This document shows positions 1 to 6,173 of a stretch of DNA of 6,310 bases, piece after piece. The notes beneath the pieces were generated by a model. The model searched no databases, was not told the DNA's origin, and saw only the letters and a program-made list of their open reading frames with translations. Origin of the DNA: Clostridiales bacterium (GTDB lineage: Bacteria; Bacillota; Clostridia; Lachnospirales; Lachnospiraceae); the NCBI GenBank assembly GCA_012512995.1, contig JAAZDA010000486.1, positions 1-6,310 on the forward strand, written 5' to 3'. Within the stretch, counting starts at the first letter, position 1. The number at the start of each line of letters is the position of its first letter. The position numbers were made by a program, and so were the translations under genes.

Positions 1-1122
1 AGCCATGACCTGATTATGAGCAAAGCCGCCGACAATGCTGCCGGTCTCGATCTCATCAGGCGCGGGAAGGGTCTTGGCAAGCGCGATGATTTCTGAAAAA
101 TCCTTTTTTCCGTTCTCGTCGGCTTCAATGTGCTTGCAGCTGGGATAGCCCGTGGAACCCGTTGTAAAGATCCTGCCCCGGACCTCCTCGCTTCTGGGCG
201 GGACGATGCAGTTGGTAGTAAAGAGGATGGGGCCATGGAAGGAGACAAATTCCTCAAGCTGCTTCCACCATGCATTGCCGTAGTTCCCGGCAAAGTTGTC
301 ATATTTCTTGAAAGCCGGGTAATAGTGGGCGGGCAGCATCTCGCTGTGGGTATAAACATCAACACCGGTGCCTTTGGCCTGCTCCAAAAGCTGTTCCAGA
401 TCGGTCAGGTCATGGCCGGAAATCAGGATCGCAGGATTTTTTCTGACACCGATATTGACTTCCGTGATTTCAGGATTACCAAACCTCGATGTGTTGGCCT
501 CGTCCAAAAGAGCCATGACTTTGACGCCGTATTCGCCTGTTTTCAGCGTAAGCGCCACCAGATCATCGGCGGAGAGGGAGTCGTCCAGCGTTGCAGCCAG
601 CGCCTCATAAATGAAGGTGTTGATTGCCAAATCTTCTTTCCCGATGTTTTTAGCATGCTCGGCGTAAGCGGCCATACCCTTAAGGCCGTATGTGATCATC
701 TCGCGGAGAGAACGCACGTCCTCGTTTGCGGTTGACAGCACGCCGACGGTAGCGGCCTTTTCCAGCATGGATTCTCTTGAACTTACCGTGAAAGTGGCCG
801 CATCATGTAAACCCGCAGAAGCATTAGAATTTCTGAGCTTGTCTCTTTCGGCGATCATTTTTATGATCTGCTTTTCAAGAGAGCCATCGTCGAAATTTGC
901 GTTGGTGATGGTCATAAACAGGCTGCTGAGCACCTCATAGTTTGTCTCGCCGAGGCTTTTAACATCGAGCTTCCCTTTGATTACGATCTGCGAGATACCT
1001 TTGAGGGTGTAAATCAGAAGATCCTGAAGCTTTGCGACCTCTTCGGTTTTTCCGCAGACGCCGCGCACTGCGCAGCCCTTTCCTCCGGCGGTCTCCTGAC
1101 ACTGATAACAAAACATACTCAT
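1..1122 (-). CDS. hcp: Hybrid cluster protein (hydroxylamine reductase / NO-detoxifying Hcp), class I, C-terminus beyond the left edge
   Basis: Iron-sulfur enzyme of anaerobes that reduces hydroxylamine to ammonia in vitro; in E. coli the family has been assigned a nitric oxide reductase role. 374 residues are open from an ATG at 1122 to the window edge; the family is about 540-550 long, so roughly two thirds is seen. The N-terminus MSMFCYQCQET carries Cys5, Cys8, Cys17 and Cys23 in the CxxC-x8-C-x5-C arrangement of class I Hcp, which binds the proximal cubane cluster, followed by GVCGK. Hybrid-cluster ligands visible are His237 (ISGHDL), Glu261 (THSEMLP) and Cys305 (TTNCIVP); the remaining Cys and Glu ligands would lie past the edge. 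Other family signatures include ANEDVRSLRE, NPEITEVNIGV and the IETGSIVGGFAHNQV block near the end. The start is fixed by AGGAGG at 1131-1136, 8 bases upstream; a second ATG two codons in is less well spaced. Last gene of the four-gene operon, 21 bases after the rubredoxin. No internal stop or frameshift. Confidence 0.97.
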   Translation of the reverse strand, partial: MSMFCYQCQETAGGKGCAVRGVCGKTEEVAKLQDLLIYTLKGISQIVIKGKLDVKSLGETNYEVLSSLFMTITNANFDDGSLEKQIIKMIAERDKLRNSNASAGLHDAATFTVSSRESMLEKAATVGVLSTANEDVRSLREMITYGLKGMAAYAEHAKNIGKEDLAINTFIYEALAATLDDSLSADDLVALTLKTGEYGVKVMALLDEANTSRFGNPEITEVNIGVRKNPAILISGHDLTDLEQLLEQAKGTGVDVYTHSEMLPAHYYPAFKKYDNFAGNYGNAWWKQLEEFVSFHGPILFTTNCIVPPRSEEVRGRIFTTGSTGYPSCKHIEADENGKKDFSEIIALAKTLPAPDEIETGSIVGGFAHNQVMA

Positions 1123-1143
1123 TTTTGCTTCCTCCTTTAAAAT

Positions 1144-1308
1144 TTAGTCTTCAACAGGTTCAAATTCGTCCTTGCCGACAAAACAGATCGGGCACTGCCA
1201 ATCATCGGGCAAATCTTCAAATACCGTGCCGGGCCCGATGCCGCTGTCGGGATCGCCAAGCGCTGGATCATAGATATACCCGCAGGGAATACACCTGTAC
1301 TTTTTCAT
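1144..1308 (-). CDS. Rubredoxin (54 aa)
   Basis: Small one-electron carrier with a single iron held by four cysteines, cytoplasmic. The 54-residue product has the standard length and both knuckles: CIPCGYIYDP with Cys6 and Cys9, and CPICFVGKDEFEPV with Cys39 and Cys42. The typical middle section GDPDSGIGPGTVFEDLPDDW, including the conserved Trp just before the second knuckle, is present. Start ATG at 1308 is supported by AGGAGG at 1316-1321, 7 bases upstream; stop TAA at 1144-1146. It lies between the cupin (21-base gap) and hcp (21-base gap), so it should be made from the same transcript. From context it is a candidate electron donor to Hcp or to another oxidant-reducing enzyme; this partner assignment is inference. 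The second residue after the first cysteine is Pro (CIPC) where Val or Leu is more usual. Confidence 0.97.
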   Translation of the reverse strand: MKKYRCIPCGYIYDPALGDPDSGIGPGTVFEDLPDDWQCPICFVGKDEFEPVED

Positions 1309-1329
1309 CCGGGTTCCTCCTACACTTTC

Positions 1330-1644
1330 TCAGCTTTTCGGAGCTGGTGCCTTCACGACAATTAGCTCCAGCGTTTCGTCATGCACATTTCTGACATTCA
1401 TTTTGGTTTGAAACGGGATTTTCAGCAGAGTTCCGGCCTCGTACTCATGAATTTCCTGTTCATCAAGGCCAATGGAGAGCTGTCCGCGAATGACGGTCAT
1501 ATACACGTTTGAATTGGATAAGTGCTCCGGCAGGCCCTCACCTTTGTTGAATACCATGTGGAGGTAATGCAGGTTTTCGTCAAACAGGACTTTTTCTATC
1601 GCTTTTTCATTGGTTTTGGACAGCTTATACTCTTTTTCTATCAT
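1330..1644 (-). CDS. Small cupin-domain protein in the hcp operon
   Basis: 104-residue single-domain protein matching the cupin fold pattern: a first motif around residues 36-58 (GEGLPEH...VIRGQLSIGL) and a second around 71-86 (GTLLKIPFQTKMNVRN), followed by a beta strand LELIVVKAPAP. The canonical metal-binding set (HxH, Glu, later His) is largely missing: only His41 is clearly in place, with Ser43 where the second His would be, no Glu in the VYM segment, and Asn83 near where the last His would be. It may bind metal differently or serve as a non-catalytic ligand-binding or sensor module; the substrate is unknown. Start ATG at 1644 has AGGAGGT at 1652-1658 in good position. Its ribosome binding site abuts the stop of the ferredoxin gene (15-base gap), so co-transcription and perhaps translational coupling are likely. 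The cupin fold is confident; the function is not known. Confidence 0.85.
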   Translation of the reverse strand: MIEKEYKLSKTNEKAIEKVLFDENLHYLHMVFNKGEGLPEHLSNSNVYMTVIRGQLSIGLDEQEIHEYEAGTLLKIPFQTKMNVRNVHDETLELIVVKAPAPKS

Positions 1645-1659
1645 TATGCTTACCTCCTG

Positions 1660-2364
1660 TCAATCAAGAATTTTTCCTTCGGTTGAAATCGTCACTACCT
1701 GCCAGGGAATCATTTTGCCGCTGTTTTGGAGCGCCCGTTTTACCGCGTTTTCAATTCCGCCGCAGCAGGGAACTTCCATCCGGACGACTGTAACGCTTTT
1801 TATGTTGTTGTTCCTAATGATCTCCGTGAGTTTGTCGCTGTAATCCCCTTCGTCAAGCTTGGGACAGCCGATCAGGGTCACTTTGTTCCTGACAAACCTG
1901 TTGTGAAAATCGCCGTAAGCATAGGCCGTACAGTCGGCGGCCACCAGCAGATTGGCGTCCGCGAAATACGGAGCGTTGACCGGCGCAAGTTTGATTTGGA
2001 CGGGCCACTGTGACAACTGGCTTTTGTTTTCGCTGATATTGGGCTGGACGGCCTCACACTCATTTTCCCGATGGATGGTTTTAGACTGTGTGCCCGGACA
2101 TACGCATGCCAGCGTTTCTTCCTGCTTGCTCAGCTTGCTTTTCTTCACGGCAACTTCGTCGTATTCCTTCGCTTCACGTTCCTCAAAGCTGATCGCGCCC
2201 GTCGGGCAGGCCGGCAGGCAGTCTCCGAGACCGTCGCAGTAATCGTCGCGGAGGAGCTTTGCCTTTCCGTTTACCATTCCGATTGCCCCTTCATGGCAGG
2301 CTTTTGCGCACAGACCGCAGCCGTTGCATTTCTCTTCATCAATTCTGATAATTTTTCGAATCAT
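1660..2364 (-). CDS. Hcp-associated 4Fe-4S ferredoxin-like protein with C-terminal domain (FrdX-like)
   Basis: 234-residue cytoplasmic electron-transfer protein, first gene of the operon. Residues 1-60 form a two-motif ferredoxin domain: the first motif is complete (Cys13, Cys16, Cys19, Cys23 in CNGCGLCAKACHEGAI); the second reads CDGLGDCLPACPTGAI with Cys43, Cys49 and Cys53 but Leu46 where the second Cys of a classic motif stands. A linker (about 60-120) contains a CVCPG motif (Cys87, Cys89). The C-terminal domain (about 120-234) has NAPYFADANLL, VAADCTAYAYGDFHNRF, LIGCPKLDEGDYSDKL and RMEVPCCGG (Cys145, Cys167, Cys200, Cys201), a cysteine-rich pattern I recall from clostridial ferredoxins encoded beside hcp and controlled by HcpR. 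ATG at 2364 has GAGGTGA at 2372-2378, 7 bases upstream; TGA stop at 1660-1662. Likely supplies electrons to Hcp; this is inference from gene order. It is divergent from the regulator remnant, with a 115-base intergenic region. Confidence 0.9.
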   Translation of the reverse strand: MIRKIIRIDEEKCNGCGLCAKACHEGAIGMVNGKAKLLRDDYCDGLGDCLPACPTGAISFEEREAKEYDEVAVKKSKLSKQEETLACVCPGTQSKTIHRENECEAVQPNISENKSQLSQWPVQIKLAPVNAPYFADANLLVAADCTAYAYGDFHNRFVRNKVTLIGCPKLDEGDYSDKLTEIIRNNNIKSVTVVRMEVPCCGGIENAVKRALQNSGKMIPWQVVTISTEGKILD

Positions 2365-2408
2365 GTTCCGTTCACCTCTTTTTCGGAGTGCGTTATTTCA
2401 TATTATTG

Positions 2409-2437
2409 TTGACTTTATGTCTTGAGTATACTATTCT
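2409..2437 (+). promoter_or_regulatory. Predicted promoter of the truncated regulator
   Basis: Plus-strand -35 TTGACT at 2409-2414 (5 of 6) and -10 TATTCT at 2432-2437 (4 of 6) with a 17-base spacer, predicting a start near 2444, about 36 bases before the regulator ATG. It overlaps the divergent operon promoter. Transcripts from here would now run antisense into hsdS and hsdM. Confidence 0.45.
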
Positions 2438-2448
2438 TAAATAAATAA
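2425..2448 (-). promoter_or_regulatory. Predicted promoter of the ferredoxin-cupin-rubredoxin-hcp operon
   Basis: Minus-strand -10 box TATACT at 2425-2430 (5 of 6 to consensus). With a 17-base spacer the -35 hexamer is CCGACT at 2448-2453, a poor match to TTGACA. This implies a start at 2418 (an A), about 54 bases before the ferredoxin ATG. A good -10 with a weak -35 is typical of a promoter that needs an activator. It shares its GTATAC core with the divergent promoter on the other strand. Predicted only. Confidence 0.6.
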
Positions 2449-2452
2449 GTCG

Positions 2453-2466
2453 GTTGGAATTCCAAC
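2453..2466. promoter_or_regulatory. Palindromic operator, likely Crp/Fnr-family (HcpR-type) binding site
   Basis: GTTGGAATTCCAAC is a perfect 14-base palindrome: half-sites GTTGG and CCAAC separated by 4 bases, the same geometry as an FNR box (TTGAT-N4-ATCAA). Its centre (2459.5) lies at -41.5 from the start predicted for the ferredoxin-hcp operon, the standard class II activator position. Relative to the predicted plus-strand regulator promoter (start near 2444) it lies at about +10 to +23, where binding would block transcription. So one site could both activate the operon and repress the regulator. The binding protein is inferred from the neighbouring regulator remnant; the half-site differs from the textbook FNR sequence. 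Confidence 0.65.
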
Positions 2467-2479
2467 AAAATAGGATTTT

Positions 2480-2598
2480 ATGAAAAATTATTTAGATGTG
2501 CTGAAAGCAGTACGATTATTCAAGGGTATTGAAGAGGCTGATTTACGGCCGCTTTTGTCATGCCTGTGCGCGAAAGTGATTCATTACGAGAAAGAAGA
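2480..2598 (+). pseudogene. Truncated Crp/Fnr-family regulator (HcpR-like), N-terminal fragment only
   Basis: The first 38-39 residues (MKNYLDVLKAVRLFKGIEEAD, then LRPLLSCLCAKVIHYEKE) look like the start of an HcpR-type Crp/Fnr regulator, which is the usual divergent neighbour of an hcp-ferredoxin operon. Such proteins are about 220-230 residues, with a cyclic-nucleotide-like sensor domain followed by a C-terminal helix-turn-helix. Here the resemblance stops at about Lys38/Glu39 (2591-2596). The frame stays open to a stop at 2707, giving 75 residues, but residues 40-75 are antisense of the hsdS 3' end and carry no regulator features. Sensor core and DNA-binding domain are therefore missing, and the fragment cannot act as a transcription factor. 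ATG at 2480 is preceded by a weak AGGA at 2472-2475, closely spaced. Promoter and operator upstream appear intact. The assignment to HcpR is based on a short N-terminus plus context. Confidence 0.75.
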
Positions 2599-3720
2599 TA
2601 GTACTTCTACGATTGCGTTCTGTTCATCAATGTCACGAGGAAGATTTAAAACAGTGGTCTTAATTGCCTTTTTTGAGATCGAGGACACTTTTATGCCAGT
2701 AATATGAGGCAAGAGTTGGTTGTGATAATTCTTGGAATTGATATAGTATCCGAGATAGCCCGCAGCCGTGTCATAGTTGGGTCGACATACAATCGTGTGT
2801 AATCCACCCACAAGAGGTATGGACACGTCACATATTTGTATAGCCTTTCCTACGGTATCATCCTCAGCAGTATCTGCAATAATTACATCACCCGATTGCA
2901 AGAACTTGAATGGCCGCGTATCAATATCTGCTTTGCCTCTGGGAATGCTGTCCTTGTCGCTTAATACGTCACGATACTTAATGAGAACATCGCCGTAATG
3001 AATATTCCCAATTTTACCGCTGTTGGTCAGCTTATCTCTGGATAAAGTGTTGTTTGACAACAACGTAAAGAACTTATCAAATGGGTATTCCACCCATTCG
3101 CCGCTAAACCCTTTTAGCCGCGTCCTACCGCTTACTAAATCTTCCAGTGCGCCGTCGCGGATGCCTTTTTTCTTTTCGATGAGCTCCGTGAGGTTGTCAA
3201 TGTGCTCGTCCATGCAAGAGAGCGTTTCAGCGATGGATTCCTGTTCGTTAACATCTGCTGGAAGATTAATTCTATATTTTTTGAGGAGCTTCTTATTAAG
3301 GCCACCTCTACCGCCATCTCCAGAGGACGTTTCTCTCAGCTCATTATAGTTGGCTTCAATTAAGTAAAACAGAAATTCTGCATTAGCTTTACTATTTGCA
3401 ACCAGTGCGGCTAACGACTGATTGACTGCCATATCTTGCTGAAGGAAAGCCGCAGTACCTCTCGTTTTCCCTTGACCAGCTAAAGCGATCAACACAGAAT
3501 ACTTAGGAGCAATCTTTGCTGATGAATTTTGCAAGCCAGCAAGAGTAATATATGCTGTCGGTTTGGTTATCCTCTTTTGGTGTATTTCTGTTGACGCCAA
3601 CCACGGAATATTGCCTCCCCAGAAAGATGCATTACCTGTTGACGGAGTTCCACCAGTAATAATTGATGAAGTCAAGTTTTCTAAACACTCATTATTCCAG
3701 TCCTTCGGATAAGTTACCAT
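2584..3720 (-). CDS. hsdS: Type I restriction-modification specificity subunit HsdS, 3'-truncated
   Basis: DNA-recognition subunit of a type I restriction-modification complex; it sets the target sequence and docks HsdM. The 378 visible residues give target-recognition domain 1 (about 1-155, with the IPWLAS and GGRGGLNKKLLKKYRINLP segments), the central conserved region (about 157-205: NEQESIAETLSCMDEHIDNL, then an ELIEKKKGIRDGALEDLVSGRTRL helix), and target-recognition domain 2 (about 206-362). The second conserved region begins as DEQNAIVEVLSSF, mirroring the first, and is cut after residue 377; about 40 residues of the distal helix are expected but absent. That helix normally packs against the central one and helps bind HsdM, so function is doubtful. 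ATG at 3720 overlaps the hsdM stop by 7 bases and has AAAGGA at 3731-3736, indicating translational coupling. The recognition domains are visibly more AT-rich than the flanking genes, common for hsdS. The recognised sequence cannot be predicted. Confidence 0.92.
   Translation of the reverse strand: MVTYPKDWNNECLENLTSSIITGGTPSTGNASFWGGNIPWLASTEIHQKRITKPTAYITLAGLQNSSAKIAPKYSVLIALAGQGKTRGTAAFLQQDMAVNQSLAALVANSKANAEFLFYLIEANYNELRETSSGDGGRGGLNKKLLKKYRINLPADVNEQESIAETLSCMDEHIDNLTELIEKKKGIRDGALEDLVSGRTRLKGFSGEWVEYPFDKFFTLLSNNTLSRDKLTNSGKIGNIHYGDVLIKYRDVLSDKDSIPRGKADIDTRPFKFLQSGDVIIADTAEDDTVGKAIQICDVSIPLVGGLHTIVCRPNYDTAAGYLGYYINSKNYHNQLLPHITGIKVSSISKKAIKTTVLNLPRDIDEQNAIVEVLSSFS
2587..2598. other. Junction between Hcp locus and hsd module
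   Basis: Both genes that meet here lose their expected sequence within about ten bases. The plus-strand regulator matches its family to Lys38/Glu39 (to 2593-2596). The minus-strand hsdS matches its repeat pattern to VLSSF (down to about 2590), then a chance Ser codon and TAA (2584-2586) follow from regulator DNA. The purine run GAGAAAGAAGA spanning the join could be short shared sequence. No insertion-sequence end, target duplication or tRNA-like attachment site is visible. It marks either a real recombination or insertion, or an assembly chimera. Confidence 0.75.
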
Positions 3721-5813
3721 TTGTAGCCCATCCTTTCAAGTGCGGCCCTGACAGCATTCTTGGAATCAGAGGTTTTCTCCTCGATCTGCTTCAATGTGTG
3801 TTCATAGCGTTTTGCAATCAGCAGTGCCTTGGAAGCGAGAGTATTCAGCACTTTGTCCACCTCTGCGCCAATGTCGCTTGAAAGCCGTGCCATCCACTTT
3901 TCATCAAAGAGCAGATGCTTGATTTCCTCCACAGTAAGCTCGCCGTATTTTTTCTCGACCTTGTCGTCGAGCTCTTTGCGCAGGGCTTTGAGCTGCTTAT
4001 TCACTTCGTCGAGCGCTGACATCTCCTCCTGATAAGCGCAGAGCGCGGCATATTCGTCCGCATAGATTTCGGGCATGACAGCGTCCGCTTGTGCTGCCTT
4101 GAGCGCCGCAGCGATTTTCGATTTAATGAAAACACCCTTCTTGTTTTGCAGTTCGTATGCAGCAAGCGCAGGATTTTGCTTCAGCAGTACTTCTATTTCA
4201 GCGGTATTTCCGGCAGCGAAAAGCTCGGATATTTGTGCAAGCGCGTCCGCAATCTCCGAAGTTTTCTTGGCTTCAAGTTCCTTGATTCGCTTTGTAAGAT
4301 TCGCCTTTGGTATGGAATCCCCATTTTCGTTCAGCGCCTCGCGGAGCAATCCGTCCTCGCCGGATTCCTCCTCGCGCATTTCGTCATTCTCAGCTTCGAT
4401 AAGCCCACACTGTTCCTCCAAAGCGGTAATGGCAGCACATTCGTCAGCAAAGTAAATCCGCTCGATAATTGTCCCCGGTATCAAAGCGCCGTCAAAGGAT
4501 TTGACCTTGGACTTGTCGTCCACGGAAATAGTCTCGCCGTTTTCGTCCTTTGCCTTTTTCTTGGCGTATTCGTATTCTATTTCACGACCCGCCTCATAGC
4601 CACCAACCTTGATGGCGTAAACATCATCTTGCAGCTTTTCATTCCAATAGTTGAGGAGACAGTCGTACACGTCATATTTGTCCAGCAGTCTTGAATCGTG
4701 ATAGGTTGCAAGTATTCTGTCGGAGATGTCGCGGATGAGTGCTTTTGGATTTGTCTCGGCGTCCAGACCAAGCAGAATGTCAGGCACCTCATTTCTCCAT
4801 GCAGAGAAGGTGGGGACAAGCTCTTTTTCCTTTTCTGATACGATGGAGGCATCCTGATATATGTTTTCTTCGATGGTGTCGGAAGGGACAGCCAGCGTGT
4901 AGATGCTGTGTTTTTCGTCGAGTGTGGCAAACAAACCGCGCTTCAATTCAGGAGCCACTGCCCACAGCTTTTCGAGCGAGTCAATGTCTGCTTTCGGTAT
5001 GCCGCCGTTTAGGTGCGCGGCGATATTCTGCGGCAGCGTGTCATCAATCCTCGTTATGTAGCGGGGAATGTTCAGATTGCCGTCGTTTGTGCTCTCGTCA
5101 AGGATGCTCTCATAGGTGACGAAGCGAGAATAACCATCTTCGATGATTTGCCCGTTGAAATAACGGACGATTTTTTCAATGTCCTGTTCGCGCAGACGGT
5201 TTTTGCTGCCGTCCTTTTTGAAGCCGTTGCTGGCGTCAATCATGAAGATGCCCGTTCTGCTTTCTGCTCCCTCTTTATCAATGATGATGATACAGGCGGG
5301 AATGCCAGTGCCGTAGAAAAGGTTGGCGGGCAGACTGACGATGCCCTTGATATACCGCTTTGCAAGAATCGCCTTGCGGACGGTTTCCTCGGCGTTGGGT
5401 CTGGTTAGTACGCCGTGAGGCAAAATGATACCCGCCTTACCATTTTGACTCAGCGATTTCAGAACATGGAGAAACCAAGCATAATCGCCGTTCTTTTCCG
5501 GCGGGATGCCGTAGTCAGCAAATCGTTTGTATTTGTCATTGGATGGTTTGATTCCGTCCGTCCATGCCTTATCGGAGAATGGTGGATTCATGACGATGAA
5601 GTCAAACTTCCTCAGCTCGTCGAACTCATCGAGATACTGCGGGCTTGACAATGTATTTCCGCTTTTGATTTCGCCGGTACCTTTGTTGTGGAGAATGAAG
5701 TTCATTTTTGCAAGACCGGCGGTGTCAGGGTATTTCTCTTGTCCGAAAATGGTGACGATTGAATTGCCATCCGCATCCACGGGGGCTTCGTCCGCAGCAC
5801 GAATCAAGAGGCT

Positions 5814-5816
5814 TCA
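5814..5816 (-). other. In-frame TGA inside hsdM motif I
   Basis: The reading frame is continuous on both sides (YDPAAGS before, SLLIRAADEA after), and the family expects Gly at this codon. GGA to TGA explains it with a single substitution and no frameshift. The ferredoxin gene in the same window ends at a TGA exactly at its family's usual C-terminus, and no other TGA interrupts hsdM or hsdS, so a reassigned code is not supported. Confidence 0.9.
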
Positions 5817-6149
5817 GCTGCCAGCCGCAGGGTCGTACAGCGTCCACTTTTTTGTGACATCATTCTCAATTCTGCCAATGCCGATAAGACGCGCAATAAT
5901 ACGCGATACCTCGCTCGGCGTATAGAACTGCCCTTTGCTCTTGCCGGATTCCTGCGCGAACTTCATCATGAAGTATTCGTAGGCATCGCCGATAATATCA
6001 TCACCGCTTGCGCGGTTGCTTTTGAAGTCTATGGCTGGATTTTGGAACACGCCAATAAGCCCCGAAACCTTGTCGACCAGCTCCTTGCCAGAACCAAGTT
6101 CATCCGGGTTGTTGAAACTCACATCAGGCAGAGAGCCTTGCAGCCTGTT

Positions 6150-6173
6150 ATCCTCCAGAAACTTCTGGAGGAT
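6150..6173. repeat. Perfect 11-base inverted repeat with 2-base loop inside hsdM
   Basis: Arms at 6150-6160 (ATCCTCCAGAA) and 6163-6173 (TTCTGGAGGAT) are exact reverse complements around AC. On the plus strand it is followed by TTTTA, loosely terminator-like; on the coding strand it encodes ILQKFLED. A two-base loop is too tight for a stable RNA hairpin without losing inner pairs. It may be a chance product of the codons or a near-palindromic protein site. Confidence 0.6.

Noticed and set aside
130..735. Plus-strand 201-codon open frame opposite hcp
   Set aside because: It is the antisense shadow of a clear hcp coding region, with no ribosome binding site and no recognisable protein features.
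2453..2466. Palindrome as an intrinsic terminator hairpin
   Set aside because: It has no loop, no following T-run, and sits upstream of two divergent genes, which fits an operator.
2584..3720. Phase-variable, invertible hsdS arrangement
   Set aside because: No second hsdS fragment, inverted repeat pair or site-specific recombinase gene is present here, and the sequence beyond the cut is regulator DNA.
4089..4694. Plus-strand 201-codon open frame opposite hsdM
   Set aside because: Antisense of the hsdM C-terminal coding region; low-complexity translation and no start signal.
5814..5816. TGA read as glycine (alternative genetic code) or as selenocysteine
   Set aside because: Only one in-frame TGA is found in the window's reading frames; the ferredoxin ends normally at TGA; Gly is otherwise coded by GGN; and motif I needs Gly, not Sec. 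The ferredoxin evidence would not apply if the contig is chimeric, but the single occurrence still argues against reassignment.
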